The notes below the pieces were generated by a model. The model ran no database searches. It worked only from the letters and a program-made list of their open reading frames with translations, and was not told the DNA's origin. Both the position numbers and the translations under genes were made by a program. DNA of 52,233 nt from a virus. The stretch is from positions 1 through 52,233 of the IMG/VR virus record IMGVR_UViG_3300042429_000905; one strand, 5' to 3'. Positions 33,301 through 40,743 of this stretch are shown piece after piece. Positions within the stretch are counted from its first letter, which is position 1, and each line of letters opens with the position of its first letter.

Positions 33301-36300
33301 ACCAAAAAGGTGAAATTCAACCCGCCAGTCATGGAGTCGGACGGCGACATGGAAGCGTCCGCAGAAATTAGGAAAGTCCTTCTGCGGGAAGGATTTGACT
33401 CGGTGGTTTATGAAAACATCGCGGAGGGGTCTTCGTCACCTTCAGATTTTTTCAAAATCGAAGCATCAGCCGGAATTCAGCCAACTGCTGCCCTGACCGG
33501 AAAGCCGCCTGAAGGAGTTGTTGTAAAAAAAGACGAGAATGGGGCATGGAACGCATTCAAGGGCGACAAATCGCAGTACGGAAGCCAAGCCAAAAGGACG
33601 AAGGAAGACGTCATACGGATGGCCGAACTTAATGAAATGGAGGATTCTGGAGTCAAGATACTTGAAGATTCAATCGCCGTACTTACTGCTGAACAGGTCA
33701 AATCCGCCGACCCCTTCACCGGCGTCCCGCTCGATCAGCGGTTTAACACCACATCCCCGGACATCCGTTTCTCCCTCGCCCCCGCCGCACCCAATCTTGT
33801 TAGTGTTTACAGAGGAGGAGCATCAAGGTCATCGACGTCTCCGATGGCGTATTATACGACCAGCCCCGACTACGCCAAGACTTACGGAGAAGATGTCGGA
33901 GAAAAGGTAATCGACGATAAGCGCGTATTAGATTTGACCGGGTTAGACACCCGCAGCGTTACGCTGTCATATCTCGTAAAGGAACTTCGCAAAGGTGGCG
34001 TAGAAGTTAGTTCCAGCGATTTCAAACAAGAAGGTGACTACCCACTGTGGTCTCATTTCCAGAGCGTCAGGCAAGGCGACTTTCTTGAAAAACTTAAAGC
34101 CGCCGGGTTTAACGGAGTAAAGTTTATGGAGTACGGCCCTCCGTCTGGGGAGTACGGAGCGCAACAAAAAGCAGAAGCGTACCTGTTGGATAAAGCTGAC
34201 ATTGCCACTCCAGACATCCGCTTCTCCCTCGCCCCCGCCGTCACCAAGCCTTCCAACGTGGCTCGCAACCAAGCGGGCACGCGGGTGCGCGTGCTGATGG
34301 AAAACCAGACCTACGAGGGGCAGACCATGGACGATGCCAGAGACCAAGCGCTCTCGCTTTACAACGACAACGTGGACAAGGGTTTTACAGTGGCCCAGCA
34401 CATGGCGTTCATTCAGGACTTGCGGACCAACGCCGGACGCAAGTACCAAGACATGACCTACGGCGCTTACGGCGGCATGTACGTGAGGGATTTGATGGAC
34501 GAGTCCACCAACCCTGAGACTGACCCAATGTCCCAAGCGTTCGCCAAGCGCGAGGCCGACCGGGTCGCCGCCATGATGGCAGAAGAAGCCGCCATTGGTG
34601 GTCGTCAAGCCAAGGCGTTTGACCTCTACGACCGCATTGCCAACACCCCCGCGATGACGGTGCGGCAGTACGAGCAACTGCTGCCCTTCGACGGCAAGCA
34701 GAACGTCAAGAACGACTTCGACAAAGCCGCCACGACCGTCAGAGAGGAGATGGAGGGTCTAGGCAACGAGGCGATCAACACCGCCCCCGAGGACGCCATG
34801 ACGTCCATGCTCGGCCAGCGGGTAGCCGCCGTGGTGAGGGGGGAAGAAACCTCCAACGTCGGCGAGGTGGTCCTCGACGAGGTCAAACCTGCCGAGACGA
34901 TGGAGGATCTCCCGGCGTGGTTTTTGGAGGGGCAAGCTACCCTCGGAGCAGAACTGAGCGCCGACATCGACGAAATCACTACTTTACTCGCGTTTAAAGC
35001 CTACCTGAAACGCAAGGACGGGACTTACTCGCTCACCCCGGAGGAGCGCAGCGCCCAACTTGCGGCCATGATCAAACAGATGGAGGACAGCGGTCAGACC
35101 GTTGCCGACGCCGTCGCCGCCACCGACAAGCGCCTCGCCGAGTTGACCGGCAAGTTCAAAAAGCCTCAACCAAAAGCCAAACCGAAAGCTGCACCGATCC
35201 CGAAAGAGGCTCCTCCCGAGGGGGAAATCCAAGACATCGTCGCCGCCCGGATCAACCGCTTGCTCGACAAGATCGTCAAGCCATCCACCAGTCCCGCCAA
35301 AACCCGGACGGACAAAGAGATCCTTGTGGACGCCATCGTCTCCACCATGATGTCCAAGGCTGGGCTCCCCGCCGACCTCAAAGCTGGCGGCGACAACGTC
35401 ACCCTCGCCTTCGGCCTCGTGGTGGCCAACCCGCAACTGGCAGCGCAGTCGGTGCAGGCCGTTTACGACCTGCTCCAGTCTGATCCTGCATCTGCCAACA
35501 TCACCAGTTCCGACAAGATCCGTGGGTTCATGCAGATGCTGACCGGCCAGTCGTTCGCCGACGGCAAAGCCTACGGCGAGAAGCAACTCAACACGGTGCT
35601 GAAGAACGAACTGAAGCGCCTCAAGATCAGCGTCAACGACGTGGCCATGGACGCCGCTCTGACCGGCAAGACGGTCGAGCAACTGGAAGCCTCGCTGCGT
35701 GATCCTAGCCGCGAACTGAGCAAGGTCCTTTCCCCCGACGCCCTCAACAAGGTCGTGGCCGCAGTGACCGGAGAGTTCCGCAAGAGCGCTGCCGAACGGG
35801 CTGACGGGATTCGCAGCCAGCAGGCGCAGGCCCGCGCCCTTCAGGACATGATCGACGAGAAGAACATGGTCATCGCCGACTTCAAAGCCGCCCGTGCTAA
35901 GAAAAAGAAGGCTGCGGAAGACGCCAAAAAGAAGACCAAGGAGTATGAGGACCTCTGGACACGGCTCAAAAACGGAGAGGACAAAGCTGCCATCCGGCAA
36001 GCCGAGAGCCAAGTCCGTGCCGCGCAGGCTGCGGACATGAAAGCGGAAGCCGACTGGGTAGCCCACCAGTCCGCTGAATCTGAAGCAATCAGCATGGAGG
36101 CGCAACGCTCGTCCCGCGATTTGATGGAGCAACAGAATAAACTCAATGCCACGGACCGCAAATTCCGGCTCGCAATTAACCGCAAAAACCGCAAGGCGAT
36201 GCGCCGCAAGCTGGCCAAGCGTGGCGGGTTTATGATTCCTCTCGACCAATCCGAGGCCGAGGAACTGCTCGACCAGAAGCCCAAGACCGTACTGCAATAC

Positions 36301-38814
36301 CTCGCCCGCGAGTATGGATTCAGCCTTGCAGACATCATCGGCATGGCCCGCGATCAGGACCGCCAGACCACCCTCGAAGCGAAGGTCGGCAATCTCGCTC
36401 AAGCCCTCGGCCTGACTAAAGAGCAGGCCGACAAATTCATGGGGCCGGTCATTGCCGAGGCGATGAAGTACATCTCCGAAGCCCGTAAAAAAGAGGTGTC
36501 CCAGCGCATCAACCGGGTGCTCACGCCTGTCATCGGCAAGAAGAAGACGCAGAAGACCGAGGCCGAGAAGCTCATCAAGCTGGCAGAGATGGGGGGCCTG
36601 ACTGCGGACAACGTGGAGAAACTGCTGCTCAACAGCAAGGACGCCAAGGAGTTCACTGATGAGTTCCGGCAGGAGTTGATCGACCTGATCGCCCAAGCCA
36701 ATGACCCTCACCTGACAGAGGAGACCAGGGACATCATGAAAGGGAAGTTCCTCGACGCGATTTCCGCCGCCCGTGGAATCACCGCCCTCGGCTTGCTGGG
36801 AGAATGGACCATGTCCAACATCTTCATGAGCATCCTATCGACGTTCAAAGTGAACTTCATCTGGGGGTTCATCAAGGCTGCGAGCGACAGTGGTATCTTC
36901 ATCACAATTTCTGGTCCGGCAGCGGCCCGAGCCGACGCTATCGCCAAGGGAGTGACTCCGGCCCCCAGCCTCGCTGTCGCCAAAGTTCTCTTCCGGCAGT
37001 GGCTTCGCGGCTACGCCGTCAACATGCAGCATAACGCCTCCTTCATGTGGTCTGAGGGCAGGGCCAAGGACGAGAGTGACTACACCTCCCAGTTTGCCAA
37101 CACCGGGATGGAACTGTTGTCGCGCATCAAAGACGCGCAGATCCTGTGGTCCAAGGACGGCAAAGCGCTGCCACAGAGCGCACAGAAAGTCGTCAAGGCC
37201 ATGGCGGCGTTCGGCAAATACACCCGCCGGACCATGGTGGCATCTGACTTGCTCAACCGGACCTCCGCCTACGAAATGTCCAAGGTCCTCGAAGCCGTCA
37301 AGGTGATGCAGGCCAAGGGCGGAGCGGCCAGTACGGCCACCATCCAGCGGGAGATTGACGACGCACTTTACGGCGGCAGTTTCAAGGATGCCTTCGCCAA
37401 GGCTAACAAGCAGGCCGACGACGAGATCGCCGAGAAGAGACTAGGCACGCCTGAGCGTGGCATCCGCGTGGGGCGGATCATGGACGAGATGCTGGGCAAG
37501 AACCTCGGGTTGAACACAAAGCAGATGCAGGAAGTCTTGGAGGACGCCCGCGAGAACGCCAAACGCTGGTCGCTCGCCAACCAGACCGAAGGTATTTTCG
37601 GGGAGGTCAGCAACCTGATGCTGGCGGCTACCCGGAAAATTCCTGCCCTGAAGTTCCTCTTGCCCGCCATCCGGATGCCTATTGCGGCGTTTTCGCAGAC
37701 GCTTGATTGGATGCCTTACGGATTCCTCCGTCTCTACGCCATCAACAAAAATAACAACGAGACCGAGAGCTTTACCAATTATCTCTTAAACAGTAAGAAT
37801 GAGTACGGCAACTGGAACAAGCCCGTGGGCGGAGTCCCTGCCTACCGGAAGACCGACCTCATGGCCAAGGCGTCCATTGGATCGCTGATTATGCTCGGGC
37901 TGTTTATCAAAACGGCTATTAGCTTTGACGAGGACGAGGACGAGGCTGAGTTTTACATCACGGGATTGGGTCCGTCCGATCCAGCGGAGAACAAGGCATG
38001 GCGGGAGAAGGGCAATGCACCGTTCACCTTCCGCTTTAACGGCGGCACCGGCTTCCGCTTCCAAGAGTCCCCGTTCTACGGGATGCTGGCCCCCATCGCC
38101 GCATGGTCCGACGCCAACCGCTACGGCAAACCCGGCGAGGCCGAGTCCGACCGCATAGCCTACGCGATTGGCAAGACGGTCTCGGGCTTCCAAGAAGCGG
38201 TGGTCATGAAGAACCTCTCTGACATTCTGGCGGGTGGCTCGTCCTACTCTGCGGACGGTCAGTTGCGCAACTGGTCCAAAGCCAGTTCCCGGCTGGCGTC
38301 CAACGTCCTGATGCCTCGCCTTGGCGGTGAGATCAACACCATCCTCTACGGACCGCAGGACCAGAAAGCCCTCGGCTGGGGAGGTCGGGCGCTGGCCAAC
38401 GTGCCGTTCGTCCCGTCCTTCAATAACAAACCCGCACAGGATTTCCTCGGGCGCGAGATCCACACCAAGCGGGAAGGGATGCTCGGAGAGATCTATCCGG
38501 CGCTGGCCCACCGGGTTATCGCCCCGTCACTCGACGATCCTATCCTGAACTTCGTCGCCAAGATGAGCCCCAACTTCCTCGCCACCACCCGGCGCTTCAA
38601 AGACGGCACGCGGGTGATGGACAATTACGAGTTCGTCCGCAAATGGAACGCCGCCGCCGGGGTCAAGATCCGCGAGTACCTCACCCCTGAGCGGATGGCG
38701 TCTTACGAGCGGAAGCTGGCCAAGGACAAGCCAGATGCCCAGACCGAGTTTAACGTCGAGATCAACAAGATCAGGACTGCGGCGCTTCGGAAGTTTTCCG
38801 AGGTGCAGTTTTAG
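27343..38814 (+). CDS. Giant polyvalent ejection protein (3823 aa)
   Basis: The largest gene, and third of the ejection set. Domains in order: Gly/Ala-rich hydrophobic helices (66-310); Ala/Pro linker with LPAA repeats (313-443); Kinase-PolyVal-like module (446-599, EGSESTVYRDG, VIDADL); ADP-ribosyltransferase-like module 1 (625-750); zinc metalloprotease with HETTH (872-876); a WCTG module (about 1256); 19-residue solenoid repeats (1438-1806); ADP-ribosyltransferase-like modules 2 (1873-2046) and 3 (2150-2286); three DIRFSLAPA linkers (1825, 2140, 2291); coiled coil (2820-2966); LPD38-like C-terminus with a membrane segment near 3511. Polyvalent proteins of this sort enter the host with the DNA and attack host targets. 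Individual activities are inferred from motifs. Confidence 0.85.
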   Translation: MNWSEVIEKPGFSDLSTSQQDIVRQRWVDEVYMPQAVKAGWNESDMSALRQEQISNYDNGQGYISSFASAAGRGAASTFTSAVQGVGALTGSEAIEQAAREMDTAVTENLTVNPSMGKTNFTGNVLGNVAGFLAPGMAGMRIGRALGAGAELVGGTAAEVAAQTAARAASAQLGGRIAANTTMLASGAGSGAQQADRYGIEGPERMGMVLGNAATEMLSENIFGLGSELNTMSRLAGLGGLGANAARRTGGFLADVGENTVEEIAANVGSNLVASTFAPEGVQTPGILENNVEAGAGGAIGGAFFGGINLMRPLPPVAPRPSEAISAGVAQQAAAANDPEAAAAHPGAKFQPTPAPQVPGAIAFDPTIADPLAPAAGALPPPPGFAETTPAEAFPAALPQGLPAAAAVPGAVPEAFPAAETLPAAPAGALPAAEALPELDISLQAGAYTGDLLQGKEVIGEGSESTVYRDGDSVIKVSEPYNDNSEETFQARVDRAMDIDNLIGDGTLSVEGFYRSKNGTKNPVFRQTFAEGRPATREEIQAYMESRGFQVKEAGTTTDTFVKVSDGVEITASDLDGANVVVGTDGKFHVIDADLVRRPAPTQTAPVTAPAGAVPPVGEPLVAGRFTGVTEAPPTELFHSGELPEGLDSIDPMRTTGAKQGKRGRDFGGFYAGPAETAAKYKGPKNRLAIAPGARAMRVAARGAIERLSLKDRQDLLDQGVDIISGIDIRGLPESVILNKDVILSVELDTQTAPAATPVTAPAGAVPPMTEQAPPVAPQTPAVPPAAPAVASQGATPSDLIDQTGRLTVEGAQSMIEAIQSLGLTTAPFVINNTGVAPGVIAPPVAGSTTPVDGKPVVFLNQERMTLDTPLHETTHLLTPTLFAEQRALYDVGAALLADSPLRQAIVNRYVTEAGMTMTDEQITEEAMVTGLANNGAEWLRAYAGNAKMTRAIKEFLAKVREWFDDLMYSKGFNPNMSLEQFYKKVNRQILAGKLQQRATNAPVQAMSLADIEKLKSPTGIPLAAFASRYAKDIKPADKTLADADRIASEKLNEVNQNPGSLLPTATAQGVREYHTRILIQPDGKTYDPNNLNHADATPEVLAIYQMRQNGSAAAMEQQEADRVNQIRQDDLKKLTDYLKENTDYSPSEAMVMVLAASKYGVRSKKTDDVVTFTAVEITDKNQVMVPVVDGTMVPRLRDKMATGMSMKKALEAAYTDAMDAQVQANRDNRYEGLVKFRQSQNYEDAVALNKACAGTPWCTGASTTTAETHINGGDFYVYFEGGIAQVAFRMDGNDKLAEPPRGNYEGQALNERQAEIADKVLRGGEIPGGQGFLSDRDFISKVKNDLAGMTDDEVFMGMFASRKSENGYGPNARKFPESVKIALEGQYNLRDLRAKGYYMLSDDYPSTAVAVYSLMGRRTFYPNLRLVALDVSNNEGELNLPALTTVGGNVSGNVGDIKFPNLITIGGGMSSNKGSINLPALTTIGGEVSSNEKDINLPALTTVGKSVWFNKGDINLPALTTIGASASFNNGDLNFPELTKVSGSVSNNAGNLNFPTLTTVGGEVARNTKDLNFTALTTVAGGVSINYGDLNFPALITVGDSVNDNNGNLNFPKLTTIRVDVSRNTKDLNFPALTTVGGDVAHNSGIIFPALATVGGGVYRNSWNLDFPSLTTVGEGVYNNDGNLNFLALTTIGGNLTSNLGELNFPSLTTVGEKISRNVNDLNLPKLTTVGTDVSNNEGSLNFPALTTVGGSVYRNEKNLNFPKLTKVGADVSSNTGDLNMPVLATVGGIVSRNTGDLNMPLLETEPVFTGKYAEQTGASQAPDTRFSLAPATPTPQSARHAALEAKHNDGTITPAETAEAQALVDEVAKAAGFITGLNHFSKSTGFTTFEPKKALHIGHHFGPLHQAAAIERQVTRDGRQGKMFNVALSVKNPLRVADGGDSVYKSSEIEFNGVTYYNQGWGYNVADALQAAGKTKAAKEVVQITKKVKFNPPVMESDGDMEASAEIRKVLLREGFDSVVYENIAEGSSSPSDFFKIEASAGIQPTAALTGKPPEGVVVKKDENGAWNAFKGDKSQYGSQAKRTKEDVIRMAELNEMEDSGVKILEDSIAVLTAEQVKSADPFTGVPLDQRFNTTSPDIRFSLAPAAPNLVSVYRGGASRSSTSPMAYYTTSPDYAKTYGEDVGEKVIDDKRVLDLTGLDTRSVTLSYLVKELRKGGVEVSSSDFKQEGDYPLWSHFQSVRQGDFLEKLKAAGFNGVKFMEYGPPSGEYGAQQKAEAYLLDKADIATPDIRFSLAPAVTKPSNVARNQAGTRVRVLMENQTYEGQTMDDARDQALSLYNDNVDKGFTVAQHMAFIQDLRTNAGRKYQDMTYGAYGGMYVRDLMDESTNPETDPMSQAFAKREADRVAAMMAEEAAIGGRQAKAFDLYDRIANTPAMTVRQYEQLLPFDGKQNVKNDFDKAATTVREEMEGLGNEAINTAPEDAMTSMLGQRVAAVVRGEETSNVGEVVLDEVKPAETMEDLPAWFLEGQATLGAELSADIDEITTLLAFKAYLKRKDGTYSLTPEERSAQLAAMIKQMEDSGQTVADAVAATDKRLAELTGKFKKPQPKAKPKAAPIPKEAPPEGEIQDIVAARINRLLDKIVKPSTSPAKTRTDKEILVDAIVSTMMSKAGLPADLKAGGDNVTLAFGLVVANPQLAAQSVQAVYDLLQSDPASANITSSDKIRGFMQMLTGQSFADGKAYGEKQLNTVLKNELKRLKISVNDVAMDAALTGKTVEQLEASLRDPSRELSKVLSPDALNKVVAAVTGEFRKSAAERADGIRSQQAQARALQDMIDEKNMVIADFKAARAKKKKAAEDAKKKTKEYEDLWTRLKNGEDKAAIRQAESQVRAAQAADMKAEADWVAHQSAESEAISMEAQRSSRDLMEQQNKLNATDRKFRLAINRKNRKAMRRKLAKRGGFMIPLDQSEAEELLDQKPKTVLQYLAREYGFSLADIIGMARDQDRQTTLEAKVGNLAQALGLTKEQADKFMGPVIAEAMKYISEARKKEVSQRINRVLTPVIGKKKTQKTEAEKLIKLAEMGGLTADNVEKLLLNSKDAKEFTDEFRQELIDLIAQANDPHLTEETRDIMKGKFLDAISAARGITALGLLGEWTMSNIFMSILSTFKVNFIWGFIKAASDSGIFITISGPAAARADAIAKGVTPAPSLAVAKVLFRQWLRGYAVNMQHNASFMWSEGRAKDESDYTSQFANTGMELLSRIKDAQILWSKDGKALPQSAQKVVKAMAAFGKYTRRTMVASDLLNRTSAYEMSKVLEAVKVMQAKGGAASTATIQREIDDALYGGSFKDAFAKANKQADDEIAEKRLGTPERGIRVGRIMDEMLGKNLGLNTKQMQEVLEDARENAKRWSLANQTEGIFGEVSNLMLAATRKIPALKFLLPAIRMPIAAFSQTLDWMPYGFLRLYAINKNNNETESFTNYLLNSKNEYGNWNKPVGGVPAYRKTDLMAKASIGSLIMLGLFIKTAISFDEDEDEAEFYITGLGPSDPAENKAWREKGNAPFTFRFNGGTGFRFQESPFYGMLAPIAAWSDANRYGKPGEAESDRIAYAIGKTVSGFQEAVVMKNLSDILAGGSSYSADGQLRNWSKASSRLASNVLMPRLGGEINTILYGPQDQKALGWGGRALANVPFVPSFNNKPAQDFLGREIHTKREGMLGEIYPALAHRVIAPSLDDPILNFVAKMSPNFLATTRRFKDGTRVMDNYEFVRKWNAAAGVKIREYLTPERMASYERKLAKDKPDAQTEFNVEINKIRTAALRKFSEVQF
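31654..32760 (+). repeat. 19-residue solenoid (leucine-rich-like) repeats within the giant protein
   Basis: Nineteen repeats of a 57-bp/19-residue unit with consensus DLNFPALTTVGGSVSNNxG, plus a partial twentieth. One copy lacks one residue. The LxF-P-L-V pattern with Asn ladder fits a leucine-rich-repeat-like or beta-solenoid domain. The DNA here is AT-richer than its neighbours, as if acquired or diverged by repeat turnover. Confidence 0.9.
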
Positions 38815-39103
38815 GCGGCTTGGCCTTCTTCGGCCCGCGCTTGGTCACCTCTCGCGGCGTGACACGCTCGGCTCCCATCGCCCATCCGACCACCAGCCCG
38901 GCGTCGGTGTGGGAGATGGTGAGCGGGTCGCCGTGGAGGCGTCGCCACCGTGAGACGGCAAACTTGACCTTGGCGAGGTCATTTGCTGCGTATGGTGGCT
39001 CAATGCACTCGCCCTCCACGAGCATCTCAAACGGGTACTTGCGGTTCCCCCGGTAATTAGCGGGAGGGCAGTAGACGTATCCGGGTTTGGTGGTGCGGGT
39101 CAT
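38771..39103 (-). CDS. Small phage protein, PFxMLxxGE type
   Basis: A 110-residue protein starting MTRTTKPGYVYCPPANY, then YPFEMLVEGECIEPP, LAKVKFAVSRWRR and a basic, Pro-rich tail (RGPKKAKPPKTAPRK). The PFEMLVEGE segment resembles that of the 75-residue protein at 12277. Its stop lies 44 bases inside the 3' end of the giant gene, so the two are convergent and overlapping. It is joined to the scaffold gene by ATGA. Confidence 0.7.
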   Translation of the reverse strand: MTRTTKPGYVYCPPANYRGNRKYPFEMLVEGECIEPPYAANDLAKVKFAVSRWRRLHGDPLTISHTDAGLVVGWAMGAERVTPREVTKRGPKKAKPPKTAPRKTSEAPQS

Positions 39104-40473
39104 TGTTTCAGAAGGTGAGCGTATTTACCGTAAGCCCCGAACTCACTGTCCTGACGGACAGGATCGCCGACGCCATCTCCGGAGCCGACGGCACCCGGTT
39201 CGGACTGCATCCGCGTGCGCGAGGCTTCCTCTTCCAGCGCGGCCAGTTTCTTTTTCAGGTCGGCGATCTCGGAGTGCTGTTTTAGCACCAAGGATTTCAA
39301 CACGGGTGCCAGCGGAGCGTTGACGGCACGCTGACCGATCCGGTGCAAGTGAGCCTGCGCCGTCTTGTTGCGGGACTCCAGATCAGACTCGACCAAATCC
39401 AACTGCGGACGGTAGTGTCCGTTCAGGGCGGCTTCGGCCTCCATGTTGGCGTTGAGTTCTTGGAGGAGTTCGGGGTGGGACTCCATCAACTCCATCACCT
39501 TTAGGTTCTGGTTCCCCGGAGTCTTAGCCAGCGCGGCTTTCAAGGTGTCGCCGGTCACGCCGACGCCGGTGTCCTTGAACAGCTTGCGGGTGGTATCGGC
39601 GCGGGATTGGACCACCGAGGAGAACGACTCGCGTTTGTTCTCAATGGCCGCAGCCTGCACGCTGCCGACCTGCTGGCGGGCTGCGATGAAGGGCCGGACC
39701 GATGCCTTCAGGTGTTTGTACACCGGATGGCGGGTTGACAAAACTGGGTACTCCACCCCGTCGATCTCCTTCAAGTCAAAGTTACCGGAAGGGACGCCAA
39801 GCTGGCTGGCGATATTGCTCAAGGCGACGTGCTGGATTTCAGCGCGGCGGGCGGCGTTGATGCCGCTGTTGAACTCAGCCTTCTCCCAGTGGTCCAACAT
39901 GCTGCGAACGACCGAGGACTTCTCAGGCGTCAGGGATGCTGGCTCGAACCGCAGATCCGGCTCGTCGGCATCCGGGTTGCTGATGTCCACGGGGAACAGC
40001 GCCTGCGTGGCCGTCTCAAAGTTAGCCTGCGCGGCCTTTACTTCCGGCAGTTCGTAAACAAGGTCCGGGCTGAAGGCGTCGGCTTCGTTCTTCCACGCCT
40101 CCTCCAGTTCCTTGGCGCGTGCCGCCCGCTGCTCGGCGAGCGTCCGGGTCTCCACCAGTTGGTTCTCCAGTTCTGGCAGCTTGGACTTCAGCGGTTCATG
40201 CTCGGCATAAAGCTCCTCGTACTTCTGCTTCCACTCTTTCTCGGCCAGACGCTTGCGGACGTGCTCCTTGTGAGGGGGTTCAGCGGCAGGGACGGGCGCT
40301 TCGGCCTTGGGAGTTTCTCCCGGCATGGCGGGAGCATCGGCAGGTGGCGGAGTGTCGCCGGAGATGTCCACCCCAAGCTGCGAAGCCAAGGCAGAGTAGT
40401 CACGTTCAACGGGTGGAGGAGAATCTCCGTTGGAGAGTTCCGGTTCAGGGGGGAGTTCGGTATCGAGTGCCAT
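39100..40473 (-). CDS. Head scaffolding protein
   Basis: A 457-residue protein with an acidic, Pro-rich N-terminus (LPPEPELSNGDSPPP), a long coiled coil at about 70-130 (VRKRLAEKEWKQKYEELYAE, LPELENQLVETRTLAEQRAA) and a second near 395-412 (LKKKLAALEEEASRTRMQ), the usual architecture of phage scaffolds, which guide capsid assembly and are then lost. It lies next to the portal on the same strand. Coupled to the following small gene by ATGA. Assignment is by composition and gene order. Confidence 0.75.
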   Translation of the reverse strand: MALDTELPPEPELSNGDSPPPVERDYSALASQLGVDISGDTPPPADAPAMPGETPKAEAPVPAAEPPHKEHVRKRLAEKEWKQKYEELYAEHEPLKSKLPELENQLVETRTLAEQRAARAKELEEAWKNEADAFSPDLVYELPEVKAAQANFETATQALFPVDISNPDADEPDLRFEPASLTPEKSSVVRSMLDHWEKAEFNSGINAARRAEIQHVALSNIASQLGVPSGNFDLKEIDGVEYPVLSTRHPVYKHLKASVRPFIAARQQVGSVQAAAIENKRESFSSVVQSRADTTRKLFKDTGVGVTGDTLKAALAKTPGNQNLKVMELMESHPELLQELNANMEAEAALNGHYRPQLDLVESDLESRNKTAQAHLHRIGQRAVNAPLAPVLKSLVLKQHSEIADLKKKLAALEEEASRTRMQSEPGAVGSGDGVGDPVRQDSEFGAYGKYAHLLKQ

Positions 40474-40476
40474 AAA

Positions 40477-40743
40477 TTAGACGGGTGCGTAACCTGAGCG
40501 GAGTTCAGGCTCCTTGGAAGCTGCCTGAAGCGAGGAGGTAACGATGCCCTCAATCTGCGCCAATGCCTTCAGCATCTCGCCGTCGGTCGGGTTGTTCAGG
40601 CGGAAGTAAGCCGCCAGCCGCAGTGTGTAGACACACAGTGGACGTCGGAATTCCGGCTTGAGGGACAGGAGGAACATCTCCGGACTCGCCACAAAGGCGT
40701 CCTCAGAGATTAGCGGGGGCAAAGGCGGCGTTGTCGGCGTCAT
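40477..40743 (-). CDS. Small hypothetical protein between portal and scaffold (88 aa)
   Basis: Begins MTPTTPPLPPLISEDAF and has a helical core (RRPLCVYTLRLAAYFRLN, GEMLKALAQIEGIVTSSL). Overlaps the 3' end of the portal gene by 41 bases if the first ATG is used. An alternative start at 40677 (MFLLSLKPEF), with no overlap, is also possible. Possibly a small head assembly protein. No known family. Confidence 0.6.
   Translation of the reverse strand: MTPTTPPLPPLISEDAFVASPEMFLLSLKPEFRRPLCVYTLRLAAYFRLNNPTDGEMLKALAQIEGIVTSSLQAASKEPELRSGYAPV

Noticed and set aside
34984-36711. A 575-codon minus-strand frame within the giant gene, and a 384-codon one at 27510-28664
   Set aside because: Both are antisense to the giant gene, in regions of high GC and Ala/Lys repeats that keep the opposite strand open. 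No independent evidence.
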